A DNA stretch of 64,000 bases, from assembly GCF_900142285.1 (NCBI RefSeq), contig NZ_FRAJ01000003.1, forward strand, positions 1 through 64,000, given 5' to 3'. Positions 1 to 7,044 of this stretch are shown piece after piece; within the stretch, counting starts at the first letter, position 1; every line of letters starts with the position of its first letter. The position numbers were made by a program, and so were the translations under genes. The DNA is from Caminicella sporogenes DSM 14501 (lineage in GTDB: Bacteria > Bacillota > Clostridia > Peptostreptococcales > Caminicellaceae). Under the pieces are notes generated by a model. The model saw only the letters and a list, made by a program, of their open reading frames with translations, was not told where the DNA came from and ran no database searches.

Positions 1-462
1 AATATACTTTTTGTTGGAACTCCTGGAGTGGGCAAGACTCATCTTGCTACTTCCTTAGGAATAGAGTGTGCAAAGCACAGATACTCTACATACTTCATTC
101 ATTTTCAGGAATTAATTTCACAATTAAAAAAAGCTTTAGCAGAAAACCGATTAGAAACTAGATTAAAACATTATTCAAAGTATAAAGTATTAATAATAGA
201 TGAAATAGGGTACTTACCGATAGATACAGATGCAGCTAACTTATTCTTTCAACTAATATCTAAAAGATATGAGCGTCATTCAACTATAATAACTACTAAT
301 GCTGCTTTTTCTAACTGGGGTGAAATATTTGGTTCAGCTACTTTAGCTCATGCTATATTAGATAGATTATTACATCATTCTCATGTTATTTCAATTAAAG
401 GACCTTCATACAGACTTCAGTCAAAAATTGAATATTTTGACAGTTCTTCTGAAAACTATTGA
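1..462 (+). CDS. istB: IS21-family helper ATPase IstB, 5' end outside window
   Basis: AAA+ ATPase that assists the IS21-family transposase IstA in target choice and integration. The reading frame is open from base 1 and already contains Walker A (GTPGVGKTH) in the first 15 residues, so the N-terminal DNA-binding part lies to the left. Walker B is seen in VLIIDEIGYLP and sensor 1 in STIITTN. The C-terminal end is intact and closes with TGA at 460-462. The element's right end follows at once, which fits the istA-istB order of these elements. About 153 of roughly 250 residues are visible. Family assignment is firm; subgroup is not determined. Confidence 0.9.
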   Translation, partial: NILFVGTPGVGKTHLATSLGIECAKHRYSTYFIHFQELISQLKKALAENRLETRLKHYSKYKVLIIDEIGYLPIDTDAANLFFQLISKRYERHSTIITTNAAFSNWGEIFGSATLAHAILDRLLHHSHVISIKGPSYRLQSKIEYFDSSSENY

Positions 463-516
463 TTCGCTTTTTTGTACAAAATTATTTTCCACTTTTCGTA
501 CAAAGTTATATTGACA
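1..516 (+). mobile_element. IS21-like insertion sequence, right part
   Basis: The IstB gene is followed by a typical IS21 terminus at about 472-516. Read inward from the right it starts with TGTCAATATAAC and carries two copies of a TTTGTAC[AG]AAAA motif (near 473-480 and 494-505), like the subterminal transposase sites of IS21 elements. The end falls inside an IS256-type transposase gene, so this copy inserted into an older element. The left end and istA lie outside the window, so the target duplication cannot be confirmed. Confidence 0.75.
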
Positions 517-517
517 T

Positions 518-1357
518 TTACATTTTAGCAAATTCTTTACGATCTTTATAACTTACATATTTAAAAGAATTTCTTAGCTGATGTATTATGCATCTTTGTA
601 TTTCTGATTTAGGAAATGCAGCCTGGATAGCTTCTTTAATTCCAGTTAAACCATCTACACTAAATATTAAAACATCTTCTACACCCCTGTTTTTAAGTTC
701 ATTTAAAACTCCTAACCAAAACTTTGAAGACTCACTTTCACCTATCCATATTCCTAGAATGTCTTTAAAACCTTCTAAAGTAACACCTAAAACCACATAG
801 GCTGCCATATTTTTTACATGTCCATTATCACGTACTTTAAAATGTATAGCATCTAGAAATACGAAAGGATATATATGATCTAAAAGTCTATTTTGCCATT
901 CTTTAACTCTAGGCATAACCTTATCAGTTATTTTACTTACCATATCTGCTGAAAGATTAATTCCATAAATATCTTTTATTTGTTCATTTATATCTCTAGC
1001 TGACATTCCTCTAGCATAAAGTGATATTACTTTTTCTTCTATTCCAGATATATCTGTTTTATTCTTAGGAATTACAATAGGCTGAAAATCTCCATTTCTA
1101 TCCCTAGGTACTTCAATATCAATCTCTCCATATTTAGTCTTTACAGTTTTATTGGTATATCCATTTCTCTTATTATCTGTTTTTTTATTTGTTCTATCTC
1201 CCTTACTGTAACCCAGTTCCATTTCAAGTTCCGCTTCAAGCATTTCCTGAAGAGCATCCTTAAACATATCCTTTAAATATTCATAAAGATCGTCTGCTGT
1301 TTTTAAACCTCCTTCTGAAATCATTTGTCTTAATACTTCTTTAGGTAATGTGCTCAT
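518..1357 (-). pseudogene. IS256-family (mutator type) transposase, 3' end lost to IS21 insertion
   Basis: DDE transposase of the IS256/MULE family. The 279 residues keep the N-terminal half and the first two catalytic acids: Asp169 in FLDAIHF and Asp235 in FSVDGLTG. Family members are about 400 residues long; the last third with the catalytic Glu is missing. The frame stops three codons after it meets the IS21-like terminus at about 517. A good ribosome site (AAAGGAG) precedes the ATG at 1357. The leader holds an inverted repeat that covers that site. The lost 3' part may still exist to the left of the IS21 copy. The protein should be inactive. Confidence 0.88.
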
Positions 1358-1364
1358 AAAAATA

Positions 1365-1409
1365 CTCCTTTCTGACTTAATATTATTTTAGATTCTTGCC
1401 AGAAAGGAG
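1365..1409 (-). promoter_or_regulatory. Inverted repeat sequestering the transposase ribosome binding site
   Basis: CTCCTTTCTG at 1365-1374 is perfectly complementary to CAGAAAGGAG at 1400-1409, separated by 25 bases. On the transposase mRNA (minus strand) the 3' arm is the ribosome binding site of the transposase ATG at 1357. Any transcript starting upstream of 1409 would fold the site into a 10-bp stem. This fits the known strategy of insertion sequences such as IS10 and IS50 of blocking transposase translation from read-through RNA; the function here is inferred. Confidence 0.65.
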
Positions 1410-1448
1410 CTTAAAATTACATCCAGACACAGATTTTATTACACTACC

Positions 1449-1481
1449 TATGAGGTAGATGATTAATTCATCTACCTCATA
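1449..1481. repeat. Perfect 14-bp palindrome with 5-nt loop
   Basis: Arms 1449-1462 and 1468-1481 are perfectly complementary around TTAAT. The right arm overlaps the stop codon of the small membrane-protein gene (1477-1479). No T-run follows on either strand, so a terminator role is only possible. It lies just beyond the presumed end of the IS256-like element. Confidence 0.6.
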
Positions 1482-1698
1482 CTCGTTTACTTTTTATATA
1501 TTCTATTATGGGTATTACAGATTGAAAACATAATGCATAACATAAGCAAAACATAAAGATTAATAGAATTGTGATATCAGCATTTTTTAGAATAATATCT
1601 TGTTTTTGTATAATTGTAATGAAACTATATAGTCCTAAAGCAGCAAAGAATAAAAATCTTAATATCCAGTAAAGGAAAAATTTAAATTCCTTACTCAT
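1477..1698 (-). CDS. Small two-helix membrane protein, unknown function
   Basis: A 73-residue protein with two predicted membrane segments, about residues 7-28 (FFLYWILRFLFFAALGLYSF) and 42-62 (ITILLIFMFCLCYALCF), and a basic end, IKSKRV. I do not recognise a family. The ATG at 1698 has a good ribosome site (AAGGAG, 8-base spacing), which argues for a real gene. It lies 97 bases downstream of the unknown 197-residue gene and may belong to the integrase transcript. It ends in a long palindrome. Confidence 0.6.
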   Translation of the reverse strand: MSKEFKFFLYWILRFLFFAALGLYSFITIIQKQDIILKNADITILLIFMFCLCYALCFQSVIPIIEYIKSKRV

Positions 1699-1795
1699 AT
1701 CATCAACTCCTTTTTGTTAGTTAGTAAATTATAATAACTGTATCAAGTTTGAATCAAGGCAAAATTTATAATAAATTAACAGTTGGAATGTATAA

Positions 1796-2389
1796 CTATT
1801 TAAATGGGTAAGGGTATACAAAAGCAGATTTATAGTAGATATTGAAAAAGTTATCATTTAGGTCAGGACAGTATTGCTTAAATGTTTTATAGTTTCTAAA
1901 TGAGTGTCTTAATGCAGCAAATATCATTTGTTTATAAGGTTTATCTATTTGTTGAATTTCATGCTCTAATTCTGCAATTATAGTTTCAATGTTATTTAAT
2001 TCAAATAGTGGATATTTAGTGTTTATGTAGCCGCAAATTTCAGGATTCAATTTAGATAAAAAATAAGCATCACTATTGCTAAAAACTTTGCAATAATCAT
2101 TATTGAGTTCATCTAATATACTCAAGGGGATTTTGGTGAGGTCAAAATCAATAATTTTTGCATCAAAACCTTTTTGTTTAAGCCAATATGCTATTGAAGA
2201 TGGTTCGTCGATTCCATCGGTTTCTATTAGGAATTTATTTAAATTTTCTAATGCCTTTTTTGAAAGTATATTATTATTGTTAACATGTTTTCTTGGCTTA
2301 TTTAATAGCGATATGATCCTGACATCCCTATATAATTTGTTTTCAATTGGAAATATTTTAACTAAAGTTTCAATTTTATAAAAACGCAT
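1796..2389 (-). CDS. Hypothetical protein downstream of integrase
   Basis: A 197-residue soluble protein with no motif I recognise. It is rich in Asn, Lys and Ile, and has an amphipathic stretch (IAELEHEIQQIDKPYKQM) near residues 140-158. Its ribosome site TAGGAGG overlaps the stop region of the integrase, and the start lies 12 bases past the integrase stop at 2402, so the two are probably translated together. A role with the integrase (directionality factor, accessory recombination protein, cargo) is possible but unsupported by sequence. Confidence 0.6.
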   Translation of the reverse strand: MRFYKIETLVKIFPIENKLYRDVRIISLLNKPRKHVNNNNILSKKALENLNKFLIETDGIDEPSSIAYWLKQKGFDAKIIDFDLTKIPLSILDELNNDYCKVFSNSDAYFLSKLNPEICGYINTKYPLFELNNIETIIAELEHEIQQIDKPYKQMIFAALRHSFRNYKTFKQYCPDLNDNFFNIYYKSAFVYPYPFK

Positions 2390-2401
2390 AATTTTAACCT
2401 C

Positions 2402-3300
2402 CTATTTTAGTGCCAAAGGGAATTTCTTTATTGCTTTATTTAAATGATTCATATCAAGATGAGTATAAACTTTAGTAGTATTTAGATCTTCATGACCTAA
2501 AAGTTTCTGAACACTTAGAAGATCTGCACCATTTTGAATTAGCAAAGTTGCGAATGAATGTCTACATTTGTGAATTGTATAGCCTTTGCCTTCTAAGCCT
2601 GACAATTTGATGTATTTTCTAAATAATGTCTGAAGGCCTGTTATACTAAGTCTATTACCTGTCGATGAAATAAATATTGCGTTATTTTTTAATGGTAATC
2701 TTGTTTGTAAATAGTTCCATAAGTCTTCATCGAGAGGGCTAAGCAAAGGAATAATTCTTTCTTTATTACCTTTTCCTTTTTTTACTGTAAGTGTATTGTT
2801 TTTAAAATCTACATCTTCCCAATTTAATGAAAGTAATTCGCTTCTTCTAACTCCAGTCATAATTAGCATTTCAAGAATTACTTTATCTCGAAGTGAGGTT
2901 TCGGATTTGTACTTCATAGGTGCATTTACTAGTTTTTTAAATCTTCTTCAGCAATAAAAATTGGAACTTGATCTGGCTCTTTTGGAGCATGGATGGGGAG
3001 CATTGGGTTTTTCATAATATATTCCATTTCGAGCAGGTATTTAAAAAAACTAGAGAGAGAATGAATTTTTCTCCTGATTGTTCTTACTTTATATTTTTTT
3101 TCAATTTTTAGATGTGTTATATATCTTCTCAAATCAGGTGTTCTTATTTTCTCAACATCAAGTGTGATTTTATTGTTTTTAAGAAAGGTTAAAAAAACAA
3201 AAAAGTCAGTAGAATAACTTGTTATAGTCGATTTTGAAGCATTTTTTTCTGCTTTTAAATAATTTAAAAATTCATCAAATAAATCTTCAATATTGTACAT
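2402..3300 (-). CDS. Tyrosine recombinase (XerC/D-like integrase) split by a -1 frameshift
   Basis: Site-specific recombinase. Residues 1-123 (3300-2929) form the SAM-like N-terminal core-binding domain. The catalytic domain (2917-2402) lies in the -1 frame, with all active residues: Arg in TGVRRSEL, HKCR, LLGHEDLNTTKVYTH with His and the nucleophile Tyr. The first frame ends at TAG 2929-2931 just after codons TTA AAA AAC; shifting back one base at A_AAA_AAC restores LVNAPMKYKSE and gives a normal protein of about 299 residues. It is either programmed frameshifting or a one-base loss in an A-run. GGAGGTG precedes the ATG at 3300. Confidence 0.85.
2932..2942 (-). promoter_or_regulatory. Candidate -1 ribosomal frameshift site in the integrase
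   Basis: On the minus strand the codons read GAT TTA AAA AAC TAG TAA. This holds two overlapping slippery heptamers in the correct phase, T_TTA_AAA and A_AAA_AAC, followed at once by two stops. Purine-rich GAAGAAG lies 5-11 bases upstream and could act as a weak internal Shine-Dalgarno. No clear stable downstream pseudoknot is visible. A loss of one A would produce the same picture, so the programmed role is a hypothesis. Confidence 0.5.
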
Positions 3301-3315
3301 AACCCTTCACCTCCA

Positions 3316-3421
3316 TTTTGTACAGAACCCAATAAATTTTTAGTTGCATAAAAAGAAATAATAATTTATAATTCTAGTTATGTACTGCAATTTTAAGTAC
3401 ATAACTTGGAGTTCTGTGCAA
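3316..3421. repeat. Small inverted-repeat-bounded element with internal hairpin
   Basis: The ends TTTTGTACAGAACCCAA (3316-3332) and TTGGAGTTCTGTGCAAT (3405-3421) are imperfect inverted repeats. Inside, GTTATGTACT and AGTACATAAC (about 3377-3405) form a perfect 10-bp stem. The internal part from about 3334 resembles 7045-7113 on the other side of the ATPase-CRISPR segment, including TTTTTAGTTGCATAAA and TTTATAATTCTA; there the stem has changed bases but still pairs (CATACT/AGTATG). It is MITE-like or part of an element end; the family is unknown. Confidence 0.5.
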
Positions 3422-3652
3422 TATTTTTATTCTTTGAAATATAGCCAAAAATAAAAATGGCTTAAAATAGCCATTTGCAGCACAAAAAGCATTCTTAAAA
3501 ATGTTGATATAGAACTCGGCTTATAGACTTGCTCGTATATTGATAACATCTGCATTACAGCAGATGTTATTTTGATTTTGCCACCATTTAGTTTAGATTT
3601 TGATAACATAGATTTACAAGTAAATGAACAATACCATTAATTTGAAAGATAT

Positions 3653-3677
3653 GACCATGTTTTATGGTCTTTTTTTT
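3653..3677 (+). terminator. Rho-independent terminator without an assigned gene
   Basis: GACCAT (3653-3658) pairs with ATGGTC (3664-3669) around a 5-base loop and is followed by eight T. No plus-strand protein gene precedes it, so it may end an untranslated RNA or belong to an eroded gene. Confidence 0.65.
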
Positions 3678-3966
3678 ATAGTTTTGATAAAAGGTCAATG
3701 AAAATTAAATATTTTCGTATAAAGAATTTGGAGATTATAAATGCATATGTGATATAATTAAAATCAAAGTGTAAAGTGGACCGGGAAAGAGGTGAGATTG
3801 TATAAAAATGTTAAAATATACATCTACATTAAATCAATGCCTTTTTTGTATTTAGAACTTAAAAAGGCTGCCGCTTTTAAATTACAAGGTTTTAATGATA
3901 TTGACATAAAAAGAAAAGCCATTAAAAGCAAATTTATTGGCTAAGATTTAAGATGGAGGTGAAGAA

Positions 3967-5001
3967 GTGAGATTTATTGAAAATTTATTTATAAAAAGTT
4001 TTAGAGGAATTAAAAATTTAGAGTTGAATGATTTGGGAGATATTAATATTTTTGTCGGAAAGAACAATAGTGGTAAAACATCTGTATTAGAAGCAATTGG
4101 AATTCTTCAATATCCTCTTGAGATAGGAAATATTATAAAGATAGGTAGATCAAGAGAGATATTTAATAATAAGAGTTCAGCCTATACGATTTTTACTAGC
4201 ATGTTTAATAAAAATCTTAAAAACATAGAGATAAAAGCAAATGTTAAAAATAAAAGTTTTGAAATATCAATTAAGGGTAACGAATTTTCAATTTTAACGG
4301 AAAATGTTTATTCAGAAATTAAAGAGTTTGAAGGACAGATACTAGTTAAACATGACAATAGTATTTTTGAAAAAAATATAAAGTTAAATCAGAACGATAA
4401 AGACTTTAAAATAATTGGCGATTTTAAATTAATACCTATAGAATATGTTACTCCAGCAGAACATTTACTTAAGAATGTTTCTAATGAGATTATTAAGAAA
4501 GGTAAAAAGAAGGAATTAATAAATTTACTTAAAATATTTGATAAAGATATAATTAGTCTTGAAATGATAGAAGAACAAAAAAAGATAGTTCCATATATTG
4601 AACATAAAAAACTTGGATTAATGCCTTTATCTACATATGGAGATGGGCTTAAGAAGGTACTTTTATTGGGTTCATCTATTATAAAGGCAGAAAATGGAGT
4701 GTTGTTAATAGATGAAGTTGAAACAGCAATTCATATAGATGCATTAGTTGAATTTTTTAAATGGTTTGTAAAAGCATGTAATAAATATAAAGTACAAGTA
4801 TTTATGACAACTCACAGCATTGAGATTATTGATAGTATTTTAGAAAGCCAGAAAGATTTAGACAATACTAGTTTTTTGAAAGATTCTTTAAGGATAATAA
4901 CTATCAAAAATAGCACTGAGGGAGAAAAAACTAAAGCCAGAATATTAAATGGATTAGAGGCATATGACAGCAGAATAGACTTTGGGATGGAGTTGAGATA
5001 A
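3967..5001 (+). CDS. OLD/RecF-like AAA ATPase, likely phage-defence component
   Basis: 344-residue ABC-type ATPase of the AAA_15/AAA_21 (OLD-like) group. Walker A is GKNNSGKTS at residues 31-39, a signature-like STYGDGLKKV lies before Walker B VLLIDEVETAIH, and the His switch is TTHSIEI. There is no fused TOPRIM domain; the next gene supplies it and its ATG overlaps this stop (ATAATG at 5000), so the two are coupled. The start is GTG with GGAGGTG. Split ATPase/TOPRIM pairs of this type include PARIS (AriA/AriB) and other OLD-class defence systems. Adjacent BREX remnants and a CRISPR array support a defence role. The exact system is not settled. Confidence 0.8.
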   Translation: MRFIENLFIKSFRGIKNLELNDLGDINIFVGKNNSGKTSVLEAIGILQYPLEIGNIIKIGRSREIFNNKSSAYTIFTSMFNKNLKNIEIKANVKNKSFEISIKGNEFSILTENVYSEIKEFEGQILVKHDNSIFEKNIKLNQNDKDFKIIGDFKLIPIEYVTPAEHLLKNVSNEIIKKGKKKELINLLKIFDKDIISLEMIEEQKKIVPYIEHKKLGLMPLSTYGDGLKKVLLLGSSIIKAENGVLLIDEVETAIHIDALVEFFKWFVKACNKYKVQVFMTTHSIEIIDSILESQKDLDNTSFLKDSLRIITIKNSTEGEKTKARILNGLEAYDSRIDFGMELR

Positions 5002-5732
5002 TGAAAAGCATACTACTGTGTGAAGGGAAATCAGATGCTATTTTGATTAGTTATTATCTTAATAAAGTTAAAGGATGGGAATTTTACAGAAAAAAAGATA
5101 AAAGAAAAATAAATATTCCTGTAAGAAATATACAAAATGAAGAAGCAAATTGGTATAGACTGGGTGATGATTTATTAGCCATTTGGGGTGTTGGAGGGAA
5201 AGACAATTTTAAATATGCTATTCAACAAGTTTTAAAAATAAATAGACTAGCAGATAAAGAAGATGCATTTAATAAAATTATTATTTTGACAGACAGAGAT
5301 TATTCAGAAAGTGATGAGGATTTACTTAATGAATTAAGTGAGTATTTAGAAGAAGTTGATTTACGAAATAATGAATGGTCAGAAAAAGAATATACTAATG
5401 AATTTGAAGAATCTATAATAGTTAGAATACTTCCTATTATTATACCATTCAATAAAAATGGAGCATTAGAAACGTTTTTAATGGACGCTATTTGTGAAAT
5501 TGGCAAGGAAGAATGTTATATTGTTGAAAAGAGTAAAGAATTTATAGCAGGTTTTGATTTAAATAAATATGTCAACACCCAAAGATTGAAAGTAAAAGGA
5601 GAATTGGCAGTAACTTTTGGAGTAATGTTTCCACAAAAGACATTTGCTTTAATTGATGAGATGCTTAAAAGTGTTGACTGGGAAAAATATAAAACTATAC
5701 AAAACGGATTTAAAAAGTTAGAAGAAATATAG
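5001..5732 (+). CDS. TOPRIM-domain protein (DUF3226/DUF4435-like), partner of the ATPase
   Basis: 243 residues. The N-terminus has the TOPRIM glutamate in ILLCEGKSDA (Glu8), and IIILTDRDYSE near residues 95-105 gives the metal-binding D-x-D; VGGKDNFKYA lies between. These residues form the Mg-dependent nuclease core of OLD-type proteins and of AriB-like effectors. It overlaps the ATPase gene by one base. The spacing to the following BREX remnant is only 18 bases, so it probably sat inside the old BREX operon. Family-level nuclease activity is inferred, not shown. Confidence 0.75.
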   Translation: MKSILLCEGKSDAILISYYLNKVKGWEFYRKKDKRKINIPVRNIQNEEANWYRLGDDLLAIWGVGGKDNFKYAIQQVLKINRLADKEDAFNKIIILTDRDYSESDEDLLNELSEYLEEVDLRNNEWSEKEYTNEFEESIIVRILPIIIPFNKNGALETFLMDAICEIGKEECYIVEKSKEFIAGFDLNKYVNTQRLKVKGELAVTFGVMFPQKTFALIDEMLKSVDWEKYKTIQNGFKKLEEI

Positions 5733-5750
5733 AAATAAGCAGGTGAAAAT

Positions 5751-6239
5751 ATGAATCTAAAAGAAATAAAGAACATATTAGAACGAAATTTTGATAAAGA
5801 ACCTTCGGATGGTAAAAATAGGCATATAATTTTCTGATATGATTCAGATGAGTATGTTTTTATTACAGATTATTTAGCAGAGTTTTTTAGGAAAATGAGA
5901 AAAAGATCCTACACAGATGCTTTTGATAGATATTTTAGATTGGGAAATAATTTAAACCAAAGAGATGTTATAGCAGTTAGAAAAACAGTTTCTGAACTTG
6001 TAAAAATTATATATCCTAATGGAGAATTTAAAAAAGATGATATAGAGGAGATTCTAAAGTACGCTTTAGTTGGGAGAAGAAGGGTAAAAGAGCAATTGAA
6101 GAAAATTGGTGGTATGGAATTTTATGATGTTCATTTTTCTTACATAGATAAAGAAAGTTTTAATGAAGAATTTGTAACTGTACCAGAGCAGGGTGGAGGC
6201 AAATTAATTCCAGGTAGAATCATTTTTAAAATATTCTGA
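5751..6239 (+). pseudogene. BREX scar: pglZ N-terminus fused in frame to brxL C-terminus
   Basis: An ATG at 5751 with AGGTG upstream opens a frame whose first 28 codons (MNLKEIKNILERNF, later GKNRHIIF) match the start of BREX PglZ. TGA at 5835-5837 stands where PglZ has Trp in the motif IIFWYDSD. The same frame goes on with YDSDE and then, from about codon 34, with the end of BrxL, the Lon-like BREX protein: ITDYLAEFF, YFRLGNNLNQRDVIAVRKT, GRRRVKEQLKKIGGMEF, FSYID, PEQGGGKLIPG. In type I BREX loci pglZ precedes brxL, so one deletion removed most of both genes. The ORF from 5895 is only the tail. Confidence 0.82.
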
Positions 6240-6258
6240 AATTTTAACTTTTTATTTT

Positions 6259-6307
6259 GTCGTCGACCTTCAGTAGTGTAAAAATACCTGGGGATCGACG
6301 ACTTTTT
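6259..6307 (+). terminator. Hairpin at start of CRISPR leader, also a terminator of the BREX remnant
   Basis: GTCGTCGA (6259-6266) and TCGACGAC (6295-6302) form a perfect 8-bp stem, flanked inside by CC/GGGG, and are followed by five T. It sits just after the brxL remnant and could end its transcript. A GTCGACC...GG.TCGAC inverted repeat of this kind is often found beside leaders of clostridial type I-B/III arrays, so it may instead belong to the CRISPR leader; this is from general memory of such loci. Confidence 0.6.
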
Positions 6308-6437
6308 GTTTTGAGCAAAAAATGTGTAAATTTCAATATATAGAGATGTTAAATCATAGTAAATTAGTATGAATTAGCATAAAAAACAATAAATTGACAC
6401 AAACTAAAAGATATGATAATATCAACATGTGCAATGG
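6303..6437 (+). promoter_or_regulatory. CRISPR leader with promoter
   Basis: AT-rich leader before the first repeat. TTGACA at 6394-6399 and GATAAT at 6415-6420 (15-base spacing) form a plausible promoter reading into the array. Direction agrees with repeat decay at the far end and with the 3' end of the repeat, ATTGAAAC, which matches the 5' handle of mature crRNAs in type I-B/III systems. Confidence 0.65.
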
Positions 6438-7022
6438 ATTATTAGACTACCTATAAGGAATTGAAACCCTCCTATCTATCTGCTGATGATACAAAGAAAA
6501 TATCTATTATTAGACTACCTATAAGGAATTGAAACAGGTATTTGTAATAATTTAAAAAGGAGTGAAAAAATGCAGATTATTAGACTACCTATAAGGAATT
6601 GAAACAGGTATTTGTAATAATTTAAAAAGGAGTGAAAAAATGTATTATTAGACTACCTATAAGGAATTGAAACGTAACAGTTGTTGAAAATAAAGCAATA
6701 TTAAAACAATTATTAGACTACCTATAAGGAATTGAAACATGCATCTATCAAAGATTTAGAATTTTGCTCAGCCATATTATTAGACTACCTATAAGGAATT
6801 GAAACTACGGTATACCTAAGTCTTGTAAATAAGTAATTACGTCGTTACTAGACTACCTATAAGGAATTGAAATTTAAATTAGCAAAATCCAATAATGACC
6901 TGCTCATTAGTTATTAGACTTCTTATAAGTTTTGAAGAAATACAATTCTTAATTCTCAATTTTCAATTATCAATTATCAATTCTCAATTATCATTATTAG
7001 GCTACCTATAAAGAATTAAAAT
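6438..7022 (+). CRISPR. Orphan CRISPR array, nine repeats, type I-B/III-like
   Basis: 30-base repeats starting ATTATTAGACTACC and ending AAGGAATTGAAAC. Intact copies: 6438-6467, 6506-6535, 6576-6605, 6644-6673, 6709-6738, 6776-6805. Degenerate copies: 6844-6873, 6910-6939, 6993-7022. Spacers are 38, 40, 38, 35, 37, 38, 36 and 53 bases. Spacers 2 and 3 share their first 37 bases. Decay on the right marks the trailer end, so transcription runs left to right. No cas gene lies within the window, so any function needs Cas proteins encoded elsewhere. Confidence 0.95.
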
Positions 7023-7044
7023 AAAGTATAAGTAAACATTTTAA

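Larger units (their letters stand above)
517..1445 (-). mobile_element. IS256-like element, truncated on the left
   Basis: Defined by the broken transposase plus its leader. The outer end next to the transposase start is probably near 1440-1445, in the stretch reading AATCTGTGTCTGGATG on the minus strand. I infer this boundary from where the leader ends, because the opposite terminus is not in the window to compare. The IS21-like element disrupts it at 516/517. Confidence 0.6.
3301..3966. other. 666-nt stretch without a convincing gene; several hairpins
   Basis: Between the integrase and the ATPase. It contains an inverted-repeat-bounded segment (3316-3421), two further perfect hairpins (3455-3476 with 8-bp arms; 3543-3570 with 11-bp arms), and a rho-independent terminator (3653-3677) that has no protein gene upstream on its strand. 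A TATAAT at 3753-3758 may be part of the ATPase promoter. A 60-residue minus frame (3427-3609) and a 35-codon plus frame (3837-3944) occur but lack good ribosome sites. Remnant mobile DNA or a structured non-coding RNA are both possible. Confidence 0.6.

Noticed and set aside
588-800. Plus-strand frame within the IS256 transposase
   Set aside because: Antisense shadow of the transposase.
1449-1481. Palindrome as an attachment site
   Set aside because: No second copy or integrase-adjacent core is seen; kept only as a palindrome.
3427-3609. 60-residue minus-strand frame
   Set aside because: No ribosome site, it spans a perfect hairpin, and composition looks like translated AT-rich DNA.
3837-3944. 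35-codon plus-strand frame
   Set aside because: No ribosome site and no recognisable motif; possibly a gene fragment.
5895-6239. Independent 114-residue gene
   Set aside because: The frame is open upstream through TGA 5835 to the pglZ start, and its content is only the tail of BrxL, so it is a pseudogene part.
6940-6992. TCAATTA simple repeat as a separate satellite
   Set aside because: It lies between two degenerate CRISPR repeats and is best read as the altered last spacer.
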